Below the pieces are notes generated by a model. It was given only the letters and a program-made list of their open reading frames with translations. It was not told the DNA's origin and searched no databases. DNA of 64,000 nt. Origin: an uncultured Flavobacteriaceae bacterium (GTDB taxonomy: Bacteria > Bacteroidota > Bacteroidia > Flavobacteriales > Flavobacteriaceae). The position numbers were made by a program, and so were the translations under genes. Of the stretch, positions 40,715 through 49,547 are shown one piece after another (positions within the stretch are counted from its first letter, which is position 1; each line of letters opens with the position of its first letter). Location: positions 1-64,000 of the forward strand of contig CANKZQ010000006.1 of NCBI GenBank assembly GCA_947488345.1, written 5' to 3'.

Positions 40715-43700
40715 ATGAAAAAGAATATTTTATTGGTGCTTTTAGCGCTACCGTTAGTATTAATTGCACAAACACCTACACAAACTGAAAATTATGTGTT
40801 GAGTACCTCCTATCAAAAAGGTTTTGTAAAAGGCCTAGAATGGACCGCCACAGATCAAGATAAAATCTCCTCAGTAGCTTATTTAGATGGCTTAGGGCGA
40901 CCAGTGCAGAGCGTAGCCGTTAGAGCCGGAGGCGCCAATGAAGACATTGTAACTTTTATGGAGTATGATATGTATGGCAGGCAGGTAAAAGACTATTTAC
41001 CTTATGCTACGTCTACTACTGGAGGCACATTTCGAACCAACGCCTATGCTACCACTGGCAGTTTCTACACGGCAAAGTATGGTAGTGCCGCAAATAACCC
41101 GTATTCAGAAAAACATTTTGAGGCGTCTCCTCTAAATAGGCTCCATGAGCAAGCAGCACCAGGGTCTGCTTGGCTATTGAATAAGACAAGTGATACAGAT
41201 CATACCGTTAAGTTTGATTACCAAACTAATTCGGCCAACGAAGTCAAAAAGTATACGGTTTCGTTATCGTTTGTAAACAATACCAATACCTACACACCAA
41301 CCTTACAAGGAGGTTCGGCTTATTATGCCGCAACACAGTTATATAAAACGATCACTAAAGATGAGAATTGGACAACTGCAGATGGAAAGAATCGAACCAC
41401 CGAAGAATTTAAAGATAAACTAGGCCGCGTCATTTTAAAACGTGTATTCGCTGATGTCGGTGGTAATTCAACCGCGCATGACACCTATTATGTATACGAC
41501 GATTATGGTAACTTAAGTTATGTCTTACCACCCAAGGCCGAACCTCAAACAGCAAAGCCAGACGCTACCGAATTAAAAGAACTCTGTTATCAATATAAAT
41601 ATGATGATAGAAATAGGTTGGTAGAAAAAAAGATGCCTGGTACAGATGGTTGGGAGTCTATTGTATATAATAAGTTAGATCAACCCGTAATGACGCAAGA
41701 TACGAAATTAGATGCGCAGGGCAAATGGTTATTTACCAAGTATGATATACTCGGGAGGGTGGCCTACCACGGTTTTTCAAATTCTGGAGCTTCCAGAACG
41801 GCTATTCAAAATGCAGTAAATAATTCTACGCAATTGTGGGTCACCAAGGGTCCTGCGATTAGTTTGGGAGGTGCTACTAGCTATTATACCAATGAAGCGT
41901 ACCCAGCTACGGTATCAGAAATTATTTCATTCAATTATTATGACGATTATACTTTTGATAAGAACGGATTGGTGATTCCAAGTACGTCATATGGAACGCC
42001 CATTGTAAATTATAATAATGCCAGTAACACAAAGGTTTTAACACGTGGGTTACCTACAGGTTCAAAAGTAAAGGTGCTAGGTCATAATGGAAAGTGGATA
42101 ACAACTGTAACGGGTTATGATCGTAAGTCGAGACCAATTTGGATAGGTACTCATAATAGTTATTTACAAACAACCGATATTGTAGAAAATAAATTAGATG
42201 ATTTTACAGGCAGAGTACTAGAAACCAAGACCACGCACAAAAAAACAGGAAAAGCCGATATTGTAACTATTGATGTCTTTGAATATGATCATCAAGGGCG
42301 GGTAATATCTCAAATTCAACATATAAATGGTAGTGGAGGAGAATTGATCGCGAGAAATTATTATGATGATTTAGGGCAGTTAGAAAAGAAAGATGTAGGT
42401 GGTAGCAATTTAAACGGTACCAATAGTACAACATTTACAGATCTAGTAAGGATTACACTAACGAATGACGAAATTAAAAGAACGGCTGGAAGTGGTTGGG
42501 GAGGTTCTGGCTTAGCAACAAATGAGAGCTTTTCTGGTAACGGTTATGTTGAATATGAAACAATGGCCTCAAATAATAGGTTGATGGTTGGTTTATCAAA
42601 CAGTAATTCTAATGCACATTACAATACCATAGATTATGCCATATATCAAACCACAACAGGTAACCTTTATGTGTATGAATCAGGCAGTAATAAAGGATAT
42701 AAATCAACCTATCAAACGGGCGATATATTAAGAGTCGAGCGCATAGGATCTACAATCTATTACAAGAAGAATGGTAATACATTCTATACATCAACCGTCG
42801 CTTCAACAGGCAGTTTATTAGGAGATATTTCTTTATACTATACGAGCGATAAAATAAAAAATATGAACATTGTAGACAATAGCCAAAGTTTACAAACGGT
42901 CGATTATAAATACAATGTTCGAGGTTGGTTAACAGATATTAACGACGTAAATAATATAGGTACCGATTTATTTACTTTTAATGTGCGTTATGATAACCCA
43001 GCGAGTGGTGCCGCCTTGTATAATGGTAATATCAGTCAAACGTTTTGGAAAACAAAAAATACCGATCAGAGTTTACGAAATTATAGATACAGTTATGATG
43101 CTTTGAATAGAATAGAAAGTGCCATTGATAATACCGGCGGACAACGCTATAGTCTAAATAATGTTGATTATGATAAAAATGGAAACATCACTCGTATCGA
43201 TAGAAGAGGAGCCATAAATACGGCGGGGACATCTTTTGGAGGCATGGATGTTATATTTTACACCTATTACGATGGCGGTAAGAGTAATAGATTAAGATGG
43301 GTGGTAGATTATGGTAACGATGATCATGGGTTCGTTGACGGCAACCCGTCTGGTACAGATTATTGGTATGATACCAATGGTAATATGACGAAAGATCTCA
43401 ATAAGGGTATTTCAAATATCAACTATAACCATTTAAATTTACCTACTCAAGTCACTATAAATGGTCAAAATATTTCGTATGTTTATGACGCGGTAGGAGC
43501 AAAATTACAAAAGACAGTCAACGGTACGACCACCGATTACGCAGGTAATTATGTGTATGAGAATGGCAATTTGCAATACTTTAACCATGCCGAAGGCTAT
43601 GTATCTCCTGACGGAAGTTCTTTTAAATACATATATCAATACAAAGATCATTTAGGCAATATTCGCCTAAGTTATCAAGATGTCAATGGGGACGGCTCAA

Positions 43701-44689
43701 TCGCGACTTCTGAAATCATTGAAGAAAACAACTACTATCCTTTTGGCTTAAAACATAAAGGGTATAATACCAATGTTGGTGCTGGTGGGAATAGCGTGGC
43801 GAACAAGTTTAAGTATAATGGAAAGGAGTTAAATGAAGAGTTTGGGTTAGATTGGTATGATTATGGTGCTAGGAATTATGATGCAAGTTTGGGTAGATGG
43901 TTTGGTGTTGATGAATTAGCTGAAGATTACTATAGCTCATCTCCATATGCATTTGTGGGCAATAACCCAATGACTAATTTAGAGATAGACGGTAGGTTTT
44001 GGATACGTACTGTTGATGAGAATGGAACTGTAACATATACAGCACAGAAAGGAGATAGTGCTTGGTCTTTACATCAGCAGTTTGGAGAGCAAGATGGGTT
44101 AACAGCCGAAAATGCAAATAGCCTAGTTGTAGGGATACTTGGCGAAAATTATATTGGTGAAGATGGAAAATTAAAATCTAATGTTGAAGTTAATGATGAA
44201 CTAAAAGTTTATACTGACCAGGAATCTACAGAAGCTGAAAGTACACCAAGCGAAAATGTAGTAACTAATACTCAAGAAGAGTCTGCATTAGCTAAACTTG
44301 ATAGACAGGTTGATGGTTTAGGAACTATCGGAAAAGCTCTATACAAGCTATGCTGTTATAATGATGCGGTAAGTGCGGCAAATTATTACGATAGGGCGAA
44401 AGATGACCCAGAAGGAGCTTTTAATCAGATGAAGTTGGAAGGCATTGCGAGCGCTTATGCCAATGCGATTCCTGGACTTGAAGGAAATTTGAATGTTAGA
44501 AGTACTCGATCTAGAAGAAGCAGAGGGAGTACAAGAACAGGTAAAACGTCAAGAAGAACTGTTAAAGTTTCAGGAAAAACCTTAAATGTAAAGACCGGAC
44601 CACGGGGAGGTAAATATTATATAAACAAGAATGGAAATAGGACTAATTTAAATAGAGATGGAACTAAAATAACAAGATTGAAACAATAA
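40715..44689 (+). CDS. RHS-repeat protein with DUF6443 head, LysM-like and basic GPRGG tail
   Basis: A 1324-residue secreted protein (signal ends LIAQ). Head: DUF6443 (about 25-165, YLDGLGRPVQSVAV and EYDMYGRQVKDYLPYA). Middle: YD repeats (YDALNRIESA), interrupted about 575-720 by a jelly-roll-like insert (GDILRVERIGSTIYYKKNGNTFY). RHS core ends near 1094 with DYGARNYDASLGRWFGVDEL and NNPMTNLEIDGR. The 230-residue variable tail has a LysM-like stretch (QKGDSAWSLHQQFG), a helical part and a basic end with GPRGGKYYINKNGNRTNL, like the PBCV basic adaptor domain. No nuclease motif is seen, so whether it is a toxin is open. Confidence 0.88.
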   Translation: MKKNILLVLLALPLVLIAQTPTQTENYVLSTSYQKGFVKGLEWTATDQDKISSVAYLDGLGRPVQSVAVRAGGANEDIVTFMEYDMYGRQVKDYLPYATSTTGGTFRTNAYATTGSFYTAKYGSAANNPYSEKHFEASPLNRLHEQAAPGSAWLLNKTSDTDHTVKFDYQTNSANEVKKYTVSLSFVNNTNTYTPTLQGGSAYYAATQLYKTITKDENWTTADGKNRTTEEFKDKLGRVILKRVFADVGGNSTAHDTYYVYDDYGNLSYVLPPKAEPQTAKPDATELKELCYQYKYDDRNRLVEKKMPGTDGWESIVYNKLDQPVMTQDTKLDAQGKWLFTKYDILGRVAYHGFSNSGASRTAIQNAVNNSTQLWVTKGPAISLGGATSYYTNEAYPATVSEIISFNYYDDYTFDKNGLVIPSTSYGTPIVNYNNASNTKVLTRGLPTGSKVKVLGHNGKWITTVTGYDRKSRPIWIGTHNSYLQTTDIVENKLDDFTGRVLETKTTHKKTGKADIVTIDVFEYDHQGRVISQIQHINGSGGELIARNYYDDLGQLEKKDVGGSNLNGTNSTTFTDLVRITLTNDEIKRTAGSGWGGSGLATNESFSGNGYVEYETMASNNRLMVGLSNSNSNAHYNTIDYAIYQTTTGNLYVYESGSNKGYKSTYQTGDILRVERIGSTIYYKKNGNTFYTSTVASTGSLLGDISLYYTSDKIKNMNIVDNSQSLQTVDYKYNVRGWLTDINDVNNIGTDLFTFNVRYDNPASGAALYNGNISQTFWKTKNTDQSLRNYRYSYDALNRIESAIDNTGGQRYSLNNVDYDKNGNITRIDRRGAINTAGTSFGGMDVIFYTYYDGGKSNRLRWVVDYGNDDHGFVDGNPSGTDYWYDTNGNMTKDLNKGISNINYNHLNLPTQVTINGQNISYVYDAVGAKLQKTVNGTTTDYAGNYVYENGNLQYFNHAEGYVSPDGSSFKYIYQYKDHLGNIRLSYQDVNGDGSIATSEIIEENNYYPFGLKHKGYNTNVGAGGNSVANKFKYNGKELNEEFGLDWYDYGARNYDASLGRWFGVDELAEDYYSSSPYAFVGNNPMTNLEIDGRFWIRTVDENGTVTYTAQKGDSAWSLHQQFGEQDGLTAENANSLVVGILGENYIGEDGKLKSNVEVNDELKVYTDQESTEAESTPSENVVTNTQEESALAKLDRQVDGLGTIGKALYKLCCYNDAVSAANYYDRAKDDPEGAFNQMKLEGIASAYANAIPGLEGNLNVRSTRSRRSRGSTRTGKTSRRTVKVSGKTLNVKTGPRGGKYYINKNGNRTNLNRDGTKITRLKQ

Positions 44690-44700
44690 TCTTAAAAAAG

Positions 44701-44737
44701 GATACGGTCTTTTTTATAAAGACTGTATCTTTGTTTC
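44701..44737 (+). terminator. Terminator after the RHS gene
   Basis: GATACGGTCTTT (44701-44712) pairs with AAAGACTGTATC (44718-44729) with one mismatch, followed by TTTGTTT. Confidence 0.7.
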
Positions 44738-44763
44738 GTATTTAAGTAATATGATTTTAACAA

Positions 44764-45552
44764 GTGAGTTATAAAAAAATGACATTAGTAATATTGCTAG
44801 TTTTGTTAGTTTTTTTTCTTGGTTTACTTACTTTTAATAAGTTAACAAAAGTTGATTACATTCCTACAGAATTCGAATATGAGTTAATAGACTATTTTAA
44901 AGAAATAGCGTTAAATGCTGAATATAGTTCTAAGGATAAACTACAAAAAACTATTAAATGGAAACAACCTATGATGCTTTTTGTTGTCAAAGAGGGGGAG
45001 CATATACCACAAATAAAAACTATAAAGAAAGTAATTCAAACTATAAGCGAGCTGACTTTGGATGGTTTCAAAATTGAATTAATTGAAGAAAAGTCAAAGA
45101 GCAATGCTATTCTTTATCTCTTAAATAAAGATAAAGTTGAAGAAATAGACCCTTCTTTTTTTAATGGAATTAGTGGGGATTTTGTAGGACTATCTTTAGC
45201 TACTTATAATGGCAGGAATAATATTACGAGTGCAAAAATATTTATTGATATAGAGGAATCAATTGAAATACAAAAGTCTGTAATTTTAGAAGAGATTACT
45301 CAAAGTATTGGTTTAATGAACGATTCTGAAAAATACTCAAATAGTATTTTTTACGAAAAACAAATGGAAGAAAATATTGTCAATGTTCAATATTCTGCTA
45401 TTGACAAAGATATTATAAAGCTTTTATATCACCGAAGAATGAAATCTGGTTTAAATAATAAAGAAGTAGAAAGAGTAATTAAGAGAATTTTTAAAAATAA
45501 TGAGATTGAGCTTTCGGGAAGTAAGAATAGCAAAAACATAAACTTAAATTAG
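44764..45552 (+). CDS. DUF2927-like membrane-anchored protein
   Basis: 262 residues if read from the GTG at 44764; an ATG at 44779 is an alternative. An N-terminal membrane helix (LVILLVLLVFFLGLLTF) is followed by a domain matching DUF2927: ILYLLNK, FVGLSLATYN, SAKIFIDIEESIEIQKSVILEEITQSIGLMNDSEKYSNSIFYE and the closing IDKDIIKLLYHRRMKSGLNNKEVERVI. In Proteobacteria the family is a predicted secreted protein of unknown function with a metalloprotease-like look. Placed right behind the RHS tail, an immunity or processing role is possible, but DUF2927 is not a known immunity family. Confidence 0.75.
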   Translation: MSYKKMTLVILLVLLVFFLGLLTFNKLTKVDYIPTEFEYELIDYFKEIALNAEYSSKDKLQKTIKWKQPMMLFVVKEGEHIPQIKTIKKVIQTISELTLDGFKIELIEEKSKSNAILYLLNKDKVEEIDPSFFNGISGDFVGLSLATYNGRNNITSAKIFIDIEESIEIQKSVILEEITQSIGLMNDSEKYSNSIFYEKQMEENIVNVQYSAIDKDIIKLLYHRRMKSGLNNKEVERVIKRIFKNNEIELSGSKNSKNINLN

Positions 45553-45609
45553 TATGATTTATATATTAATATTTATAACGTTTATATTGGCTGTTCAGTC
45601 CCAAAAAAT

Positions 45610-45747
45610 CCGATAGCGCGGATTTGTAACACCCCCGATGACCCGATGGCGCGGATTTGTAATCCGTGACAAATAACTCAACAGCAGCCTATTCGGTTGC
45701 TGTTTTTTCTACTATGTGTTAGCACGGATTGTAAATCCGTGTTAACT
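45610..45747. repeat. REP-terminator-REP unit a
   Basis: GATAGCGCGGATTTGTAAC and GATGGCGCGGATTTGTAATC (REPs at 45611-45670), a terminator, then an inverted REP TTAGCACGGATTGTAAATCC (45719-45738). About 110 bp are nearly identical to unit b. With the AT-rich 45748-45865, this fills the gap between genes. Confidence 0.75.
45680..45708 (+). terminator. Terminator inside unit a
   Basis: AACAGCAGCC (45680-45689), loop TATTC, GGTTGCTGTT, then a T tract. One mismatch in the stem. Confidence 0.75.
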
Positions 45748-45883
45748 GAGTCAAAGACGGTTACCTTTTTTGTTCTAAATAATTATTAAAGTAATTTGAA
45801 AATCGTATTTTTAAAGTAACACATTACAAGTTTCAAACTCGCGGTGGCCGAACTAGAATGAGAAAATGATAAAGGAAGTAATA

Positions 45884-46354
45884 ATGAAAAAAAACAAAGA
45901 GATAGAAGAATTAACAAAAATTCTAGAAAATGTAAATACACTTTCTAAAGAGGATGAAAAAGATACTGAAATATGCCAATTATTGGTAGAATCGGAGAAT
46001 TATTTATTAAGTCATCCTTGGTGCGAGCGTATTGAAGGTGGATGGTTGGCTATCTCATGGGGTAATATTTTATGTGTTTTTTTACATAAAATCATATCAA
46101 AAAACCAAGAAGTTGATGATTATGTTTGGATGGTCGTTGGAGATATTCCACCGGCATACATTGATATTGAAAGTGCTAAAGATCCACTAGAAGTATTAGA
46201 ATGTTATGTCGGAATTATGAGCGATTGGGTAGAGTGTGTTGAATTAGGTAACTCTATAGAAGATTGTTATCCTATTGAAGTACCAGAAACCAAAGAATAT
46301 GCATCGATGCTAAAAGCTAGATTGAAATTCATATCAGAAGAACTAACTCAATGA
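45884..46354 (+). CDS. Hypothetical acidic protein
   Basis: About 156 residues from the ATG at 45884, favoured over 45866 because AAAGGAAG stands 6 bp before it. A strongly acidic soluble protein: MKKNKEIEELTKILENV, NYLLSHPWCERIEGGWLAISWGNILCVFLHKI, DDYVWMVVGDIPPAYIDIESAKDPLEVLECYVGIMSDWVECV. The PPAYIDIExxxxPxEALExYVxxM-like arrangement is one I associate with small immunity-type proteins next to polymorphic toxins; this is from memory and context. It lies between two REP-terminator units. Confidence 0.68.
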   Translation: MKKNKEIEELTKILENVNTLSKEDEKDTEICQLLVESENYLLSHPWCERIEGGWLAISWGNILCVFLHKIISKNQEVDDYVWMVVGDIPPAYIDIESAKDPLEVLECYVGIMSDWVECVELGNSIEDCYPIEVPETKEYASMLKARLKFISEELTQ

Positions 46355-46361
46355 TGTCATT

Positions 46362-46471
46362 CCGATGGCGCGGATTTGTAATCCGTGACAAATAACTCAA
46401 CAGCAGCCTATTCGGTTGCTGTTTTTTCTACTATGTATGTGTTAGCACGGATTATAAATCCGCGCTAACTG
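46362..46471. repeat. REP-terminator-REP unit b
   Basis: REP GATGGCGCGGATTTGTAATC (46363-46382), terminator, then inverted REP TTAGCACGGATTATAAATCC (46442-46461). Nearly identical to unit a. Confidence 0.75.
46399..46427 (+). terminator. Terminator inside unit b
   Basis: AACAGCAGCC, loop TATTC, GGTTGCTGTT, T tract: the same hairpin as in unit a. Confidence 0.75.
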
Positions 46472-46523
46472 ATGGACAATTAATAAGAAAACCGTATTTT
46501 TAAATAGTTGAAAAGTTGTAATC

Positions 46524-46970
46524 ATGAGGATAAATATTTTTGTTCCTGTAATAGTTTTAGTAATCTATTCATGTAATGTATTCAACTATCCAAAAAAAAT
46601 AAAATTATTTTCGCCAGATAAATCTAAATGCATTACCATACTAACTGATGCTGAATTTAGATATATTATAGCCGGAAATTATGATAAAGTTCCTGATAAT
46701 AATTATGTGAAAATTGAGGCAAGACCTCGCGGCGCAGAGGGAGATGTTTTTTATGGTTGTTGGGATAAAGAAGGTTATGAATGGGAACTATTTAGTTTTT
46801 CGGCTAAAATTTTAGAAAATAATTTAGATGAAAGCAAATTTAAATTTGTGACCAAGTACCCAGAGGATGCTAATATAAATTTGAAGAAAGGAATATGTTT
46901 TGATTTTAATTTCCTTAACCCAAAGATTGATGAGAATCAAAGAAAAATAGTTTCTATGGAAATTAATTAA
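46524..46970 (+). CDS. Hypothetical lipoprotein
   Basis: A 148-residue lipoprotein (leader VIVLVIYSC, Cys17). The mature domain is beta-rich: KKIKLFSPDKSKCITILTDAEFRYIIAGNYDKVPDNNYVKIEARPRGAEGDVFYGCWDKEGYEWELFSFSAKI. I do not recognise the family; the start (SPDKSKCITI) resembles small beta proteins near RHS or other secreted-toxin loci in Bacteroidota. It is framed by REP-terminator units b and c, like its neighbour, so it may be a further orphan immunity-type gene. That is inference. Confidence 0.65.
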   Translation: MRINIFVPVIVLVIYSCNVFNYPKKIKLFSPDKSKCITILTDAEFRYIIAGNYDKVPDNNYVKIEARPRGAEGDVFYGCWDKEGYEWELFSFSAKILENNLDESKFKFVTKYPEDANINLKKGICFDFNFLNPKIDENQRKIVSMEIN

Positions 46971-46973
46971 ACC

Positions 46974-47190
46974 CGATGGCGCGGAAATGTTTCCTGCTGT
47001 CCCGATGGCGCGGATTTGTAATCCGTGACTTACACTTCATACAGCAATCTTAATCGGTTGCTGTTTTTTGTTTTGACTATATGTTAGCACGGATTGTAAA
47101 TCCGCGCCAACTGATACTGTTTTTTTTCGACTGTGTGTTAGAACGAATTGTAAATCCGCGCTAACTGATTGTAAATCCGCGCTAACTGAA
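46974..47190. repeat. REP cluster c with terminator
   Basis: Two forward REPs (46974-47030), a terminator ACAGCAATCTTAATCGGTTGCTGTTTTTT (47041-47069), then four inverted REP halves of the type AATTGTAAATCCGCGCTAAC up to 47190. Confidence 0.72.
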
Positions 47191-47292
47191 AGTATATAGT
47201 TAACCACTGCCATTTCATGTCAATGAACTTATTTTCCTTTGTATTCTGTGATTTTAAGAAGTCGCCAAATTATTAATTTTCTAAATAAAACA

Positions 47293-47847
47293 ATGTCAAC
47301 GAAATACAAGGCTACGATGCCAAATGCTGGTTACTTTATTACGATAACCACAGTAGGCTGGGTAGATGTGTTCACTAGATTAAGTCAAAAAAATGTTTTA
47401 ATTAACGCGTTGGCATACTGTCAAAAAGAGAAGGGATTAGAAATTTATGCATATTGTATTATGCCAAGTCATTTGCATTTACTCTGTAAAGCCAAAGAAG
47501 GTAATCTTCTTTCTAATAATATGCGAGACTTTAAGAAGTTTACGTCTAAAAAAATAATAGAAACGATTAAAAATTATCCCGAAAGCCGTCGAGAATGGAT
47601 GCTTGATTATTTTGTTCAGGCATGTAGTCATTTAAAGAGGAAACAAAAATACAAAGTTTGGCAAAATGGTTATCACGCAGAAATTTGTTTCTCAACTAAA
47701 TTTATTAAACAAAAGTTAGACTATATTCATAATAATCCTGTAAAAGATAAAATTGTTGAGAAGCCAGAAGATTATATTTTTAGTTCAGCAAGAAATTATG
47801 CAGAACTGACTACAGAGTTAGATGTAACAAGGTTAAATATTTTTTGA
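47293..47847 (+). CDS. REP-associated tyrosine transposase (RAYT, Y1_Tnp family)
   Basis: About 184 residues from the ATG at 47293 (a longer frame starts at 47239). An HUH-type Y1 transposase of the TnpA_REP group: GYFITITTVGWVDVFTR, AYCIMPSHLHLLCKA with the metal-binding His-x-His, and KQKLDYIHNNPVKDKIV with the catalytic tyrosine in the Tyr-Ile-His-Asn-Asn-Pro-Val motif typical of RAYTs. It is a single-copy domesticated enzyme thought to spread or maintain REP/REPIN sequences. It is flanked on both sides by REPs with the GCGCGGATT/AATCCGCGC palindrome, its presumed substrates. Confidence 0.93.
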   Translation: MSTKYKATMPNAGYFITITTVGWVDVFTRLSQKNVLINALAYCQKEKGLEIYAYCIMPSHLHLLCKAKEGNLLSNNMRDFKKFTSKKIIETIKNYPESRREWMLDYFVQACSHLKRKQKYKVWQNGYHAEICFSTKFIKQKLDYIHNNPVKDKIVEKPEDYIFSSARNYAELTTELDVTRLNIF

Positions 47848-47857
47848 ATTGTAATTA

Positions 47858-47908
47858 AGCGCGGATTATAAATCCGCGCTATCCGAGTTATAAATCCGTG
47901 CTATCCGA
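47858..47908. repeat. REP cluster d
   Basis: AGCGCGGATTATAAATCCGCGCT is a perfect palindrome, followed by GTTATAAATCCGTGCTATCC. It sits directly behind the RAYT gene. Confidence 0.72.
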
Positions 47909-47999
47909 TAAAAAAAATATGAATCGCAATATATTTACCTATGCTAACATTGAGTACGGTTTTAACGTAATTCATACAACAAAAAAACGGATTAATCAA

Positions 48000-48034
48000 G
48001 AGGGTTTTTCCTGAAAAAAAAGGGGAAAACCCTC
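48000..48034. terminator. Strong hairpin downstream of the RAYT gene
   Basis: GAGGGTTTT (48000-48008) pairs with AAAACCCTC (48026-48034). No clear T tract follows, so it may be a terminator or an RNA/DNA hairpin. Nothing else clear in 48035-48243. Confidence 0.45.
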
Positions 48035-48243
48035 ACAATAAATACGAATTTCTCTTCCTACATTTACTTCAACAAACCCTTTTACGTTCCATTTCCTCCA
48101 CTACGTAAATACAAATCACATTATTAATCTTTAATGCTATAAAAAGTTTAATCCAACACTTTTTTTGGTTAATAGCTACATGAATACTTCCTCCCTTGTC
48201 ACTATAGATGAAACATTTATAGCATTGACTAAAACAGAAGTTT

Positions 48244-48615
48244 ATGTCAATAAATTACTACCGAAAGGGAAGGAATTATGAATTGTTTATCCGTAAAGTG
48301 TATAATTGTCAAAAAGGCAAAAAATACGGAGCCGACGAATCTTTTTTTATAGATCTTTTCTTGAACAAATTACAATCACATAGAATTAATCGCAAGATTT
48401 CTCCTGAAAGACAATTTTTTAAGGTGAAATTATATATTCAAAAAGCATTAATTACCTTGCGAAAACGTAAAAAGTATATAGACTCAAATGATCATTTTAT
48501 GCCCTTTCTGTTGAAATTGCAAAACGCTGAGACAACAGAAGATTTAATGCACATTGTAAACGCATCACTGGCAAAAATAATTGAGTTAGAAAATGAATTG
48601 AAATGGAGTCGGTAA
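48244..48615 (+). CDS. Hypothetical small basic protein
   Basis: A 123-residue soluble basic protein (NYYRKGRNYELFIRKVYNCQKGKKYGADESFFIDLFLNKLQSHRI, then FKVKLYIQKALITLRKRKKYI and a leucine-rich end). No domain is recognised. A possible short frame (48180-48281) precedes and overlaps it in another frame. It lies between the RAYT/REP region and DUF4294 and may be accessory. Moderate confidence that it is a real gene, based on length and codon pattern. Confidence 0.5.
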   Translation: MSINYYRKGRNYELFIRKVYNCQKGKKYGADESFFIDLFLNKLQSHRINRKISPERQFFKVKLYIQKALITLRKRKKYIDSNDHFMPFLLKLQNAETTEDLMHIVNASLAKIIELENELKWSR

Positions 48616-48747
48616 AAATCTATCTCCGCTACCGCGAGTTTACCAACTCGTGGTTTAGCTAAACACGATGACGTGGATTTATTCGCTTCTATTTTGATTT
48701 TTTAAATCGGTGCTCGTCAGTTCGCTATGCTCGTGTGCAATCCGTGA

Positions 48748-49428
48748 CTACCTATTATTTATTACAGCAACCACATCAATATCTTTAAATCGTGTCGATG
48801 CTTTAAAGTAATCAATCGGTATTCTTGCTTGTTGCGACTCTAAACGCCCATCCGCGAAAGCGCGCTGTAATACATCTTCTACCAAATAGTCTAAAGCTTC
48901 GGTTTCGGGTTGGTACTTATTTTTTAAATTGAGTTTAAAAACTTTCGCTGTAGTATTGTACCAAAAAGCTTTCCAACCACTGCGATACTCTTTTACCAAA
49001 TCAAATGCGGTGAGTCCTGTTTGGCGATGGAGTAGTTTGATCAGAATTTTACCTTCGGTACGTGTTAATTTTTTTAATTGGGCAGTGAATTCACCTTCCA
49101 TATATTTTTGCATCTTTTTCGTATGCTTCTTGCGCTTCCGTTTTGATCTAATCTTTGCCAATTGCGCGTTGAGTTGCGTCAAGCGTTCAGCGGCCAATTT
49201 CGCATATGGGTACGCCTTAAATACTTTACGATAATACCAATAATAATAGCGCTTCGATTTCGTATCTTTAAATTCGAGCTTTTTAAAAACCAACACCTCG
49301 TTTAAGGGTATCGTAATAGAATCGGCCTCCACAAAAATAGAATCGTCAAAAATAGAATCGCCAGGTTTATCTTGTGCAGACAAGCTAACAACACTTAAAA
49401 ATATAATATATAGAGCTACTTTTTTCAC
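48748..49428 (-). CDS. DUF4294 family protein
   Basis: 226 residues with a signal peptide (ends LSAQ, about residue 19). DUF4294 covers about 50-200: EVLVFKKLEFKDTKSKRYYYWYYRKVFKAYPYAKLAAERL, LTRTEGKILIKLLHRQTGLTAFDLVKEYRSGWKAFWYN and LNLKNKYQPETEALDYLVEDVLQRAFADGRL. It is a conserved family of Bacteroidota without assigned function, probably periplasmic. Its 5' side faces the divergent M42 peptidase gene, with 119 bp between them. Confidence 0.9.
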   Translation of the reverse strand: MKKVALYIIFLSVVSLSAQDKPGDSIFDDSIFVEADSITIPLNEVLVFKKLEFKDTKSKRYYYWYYRKVFKAYPYAKLAAERLTQLNAQLAKIRSKRKRKKHTKKMQKYMEGEFTAQLKKLTRTEGKILIKLLHRQTGLTAFDLVKEYRSGWKAFWYNTTAKVFKLNLKNKYQPETEALDYLVEDVLQRAFADGRLESQQARIPIDYFKASTRFKDIDVVAVINNR

Positions 49429-49547
49429 GTTTTTCGAGACTAGAACTACTATGAGTTATCAAAATTAATGCAATTATATGAAGCACTAAAAACATTAACG
49501 TTTATTTCACAGTAAATTATTACATTCGTAGAAAATAACAGTATACA

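Noticed and set aside
44764-46970. Calling the three small genes immunity proteins outright
   Set aside because: Position suggests it, but none matches an immunity family I can name with confidence and the RHS tail has no proven toxin domain.
45610-47908. CRISPR array
   Set aside because: The repeats are palindromic REPs at irregular spacing, with terminators and genes between them and no uniform spacers; no cas genes.
48180-48281. A 33-codon frame before the hypothetical gene at 48244
   Set aside because: It overlaps the longer frame, has no recognisable features and no clear ribosome site; kept only as a remark.
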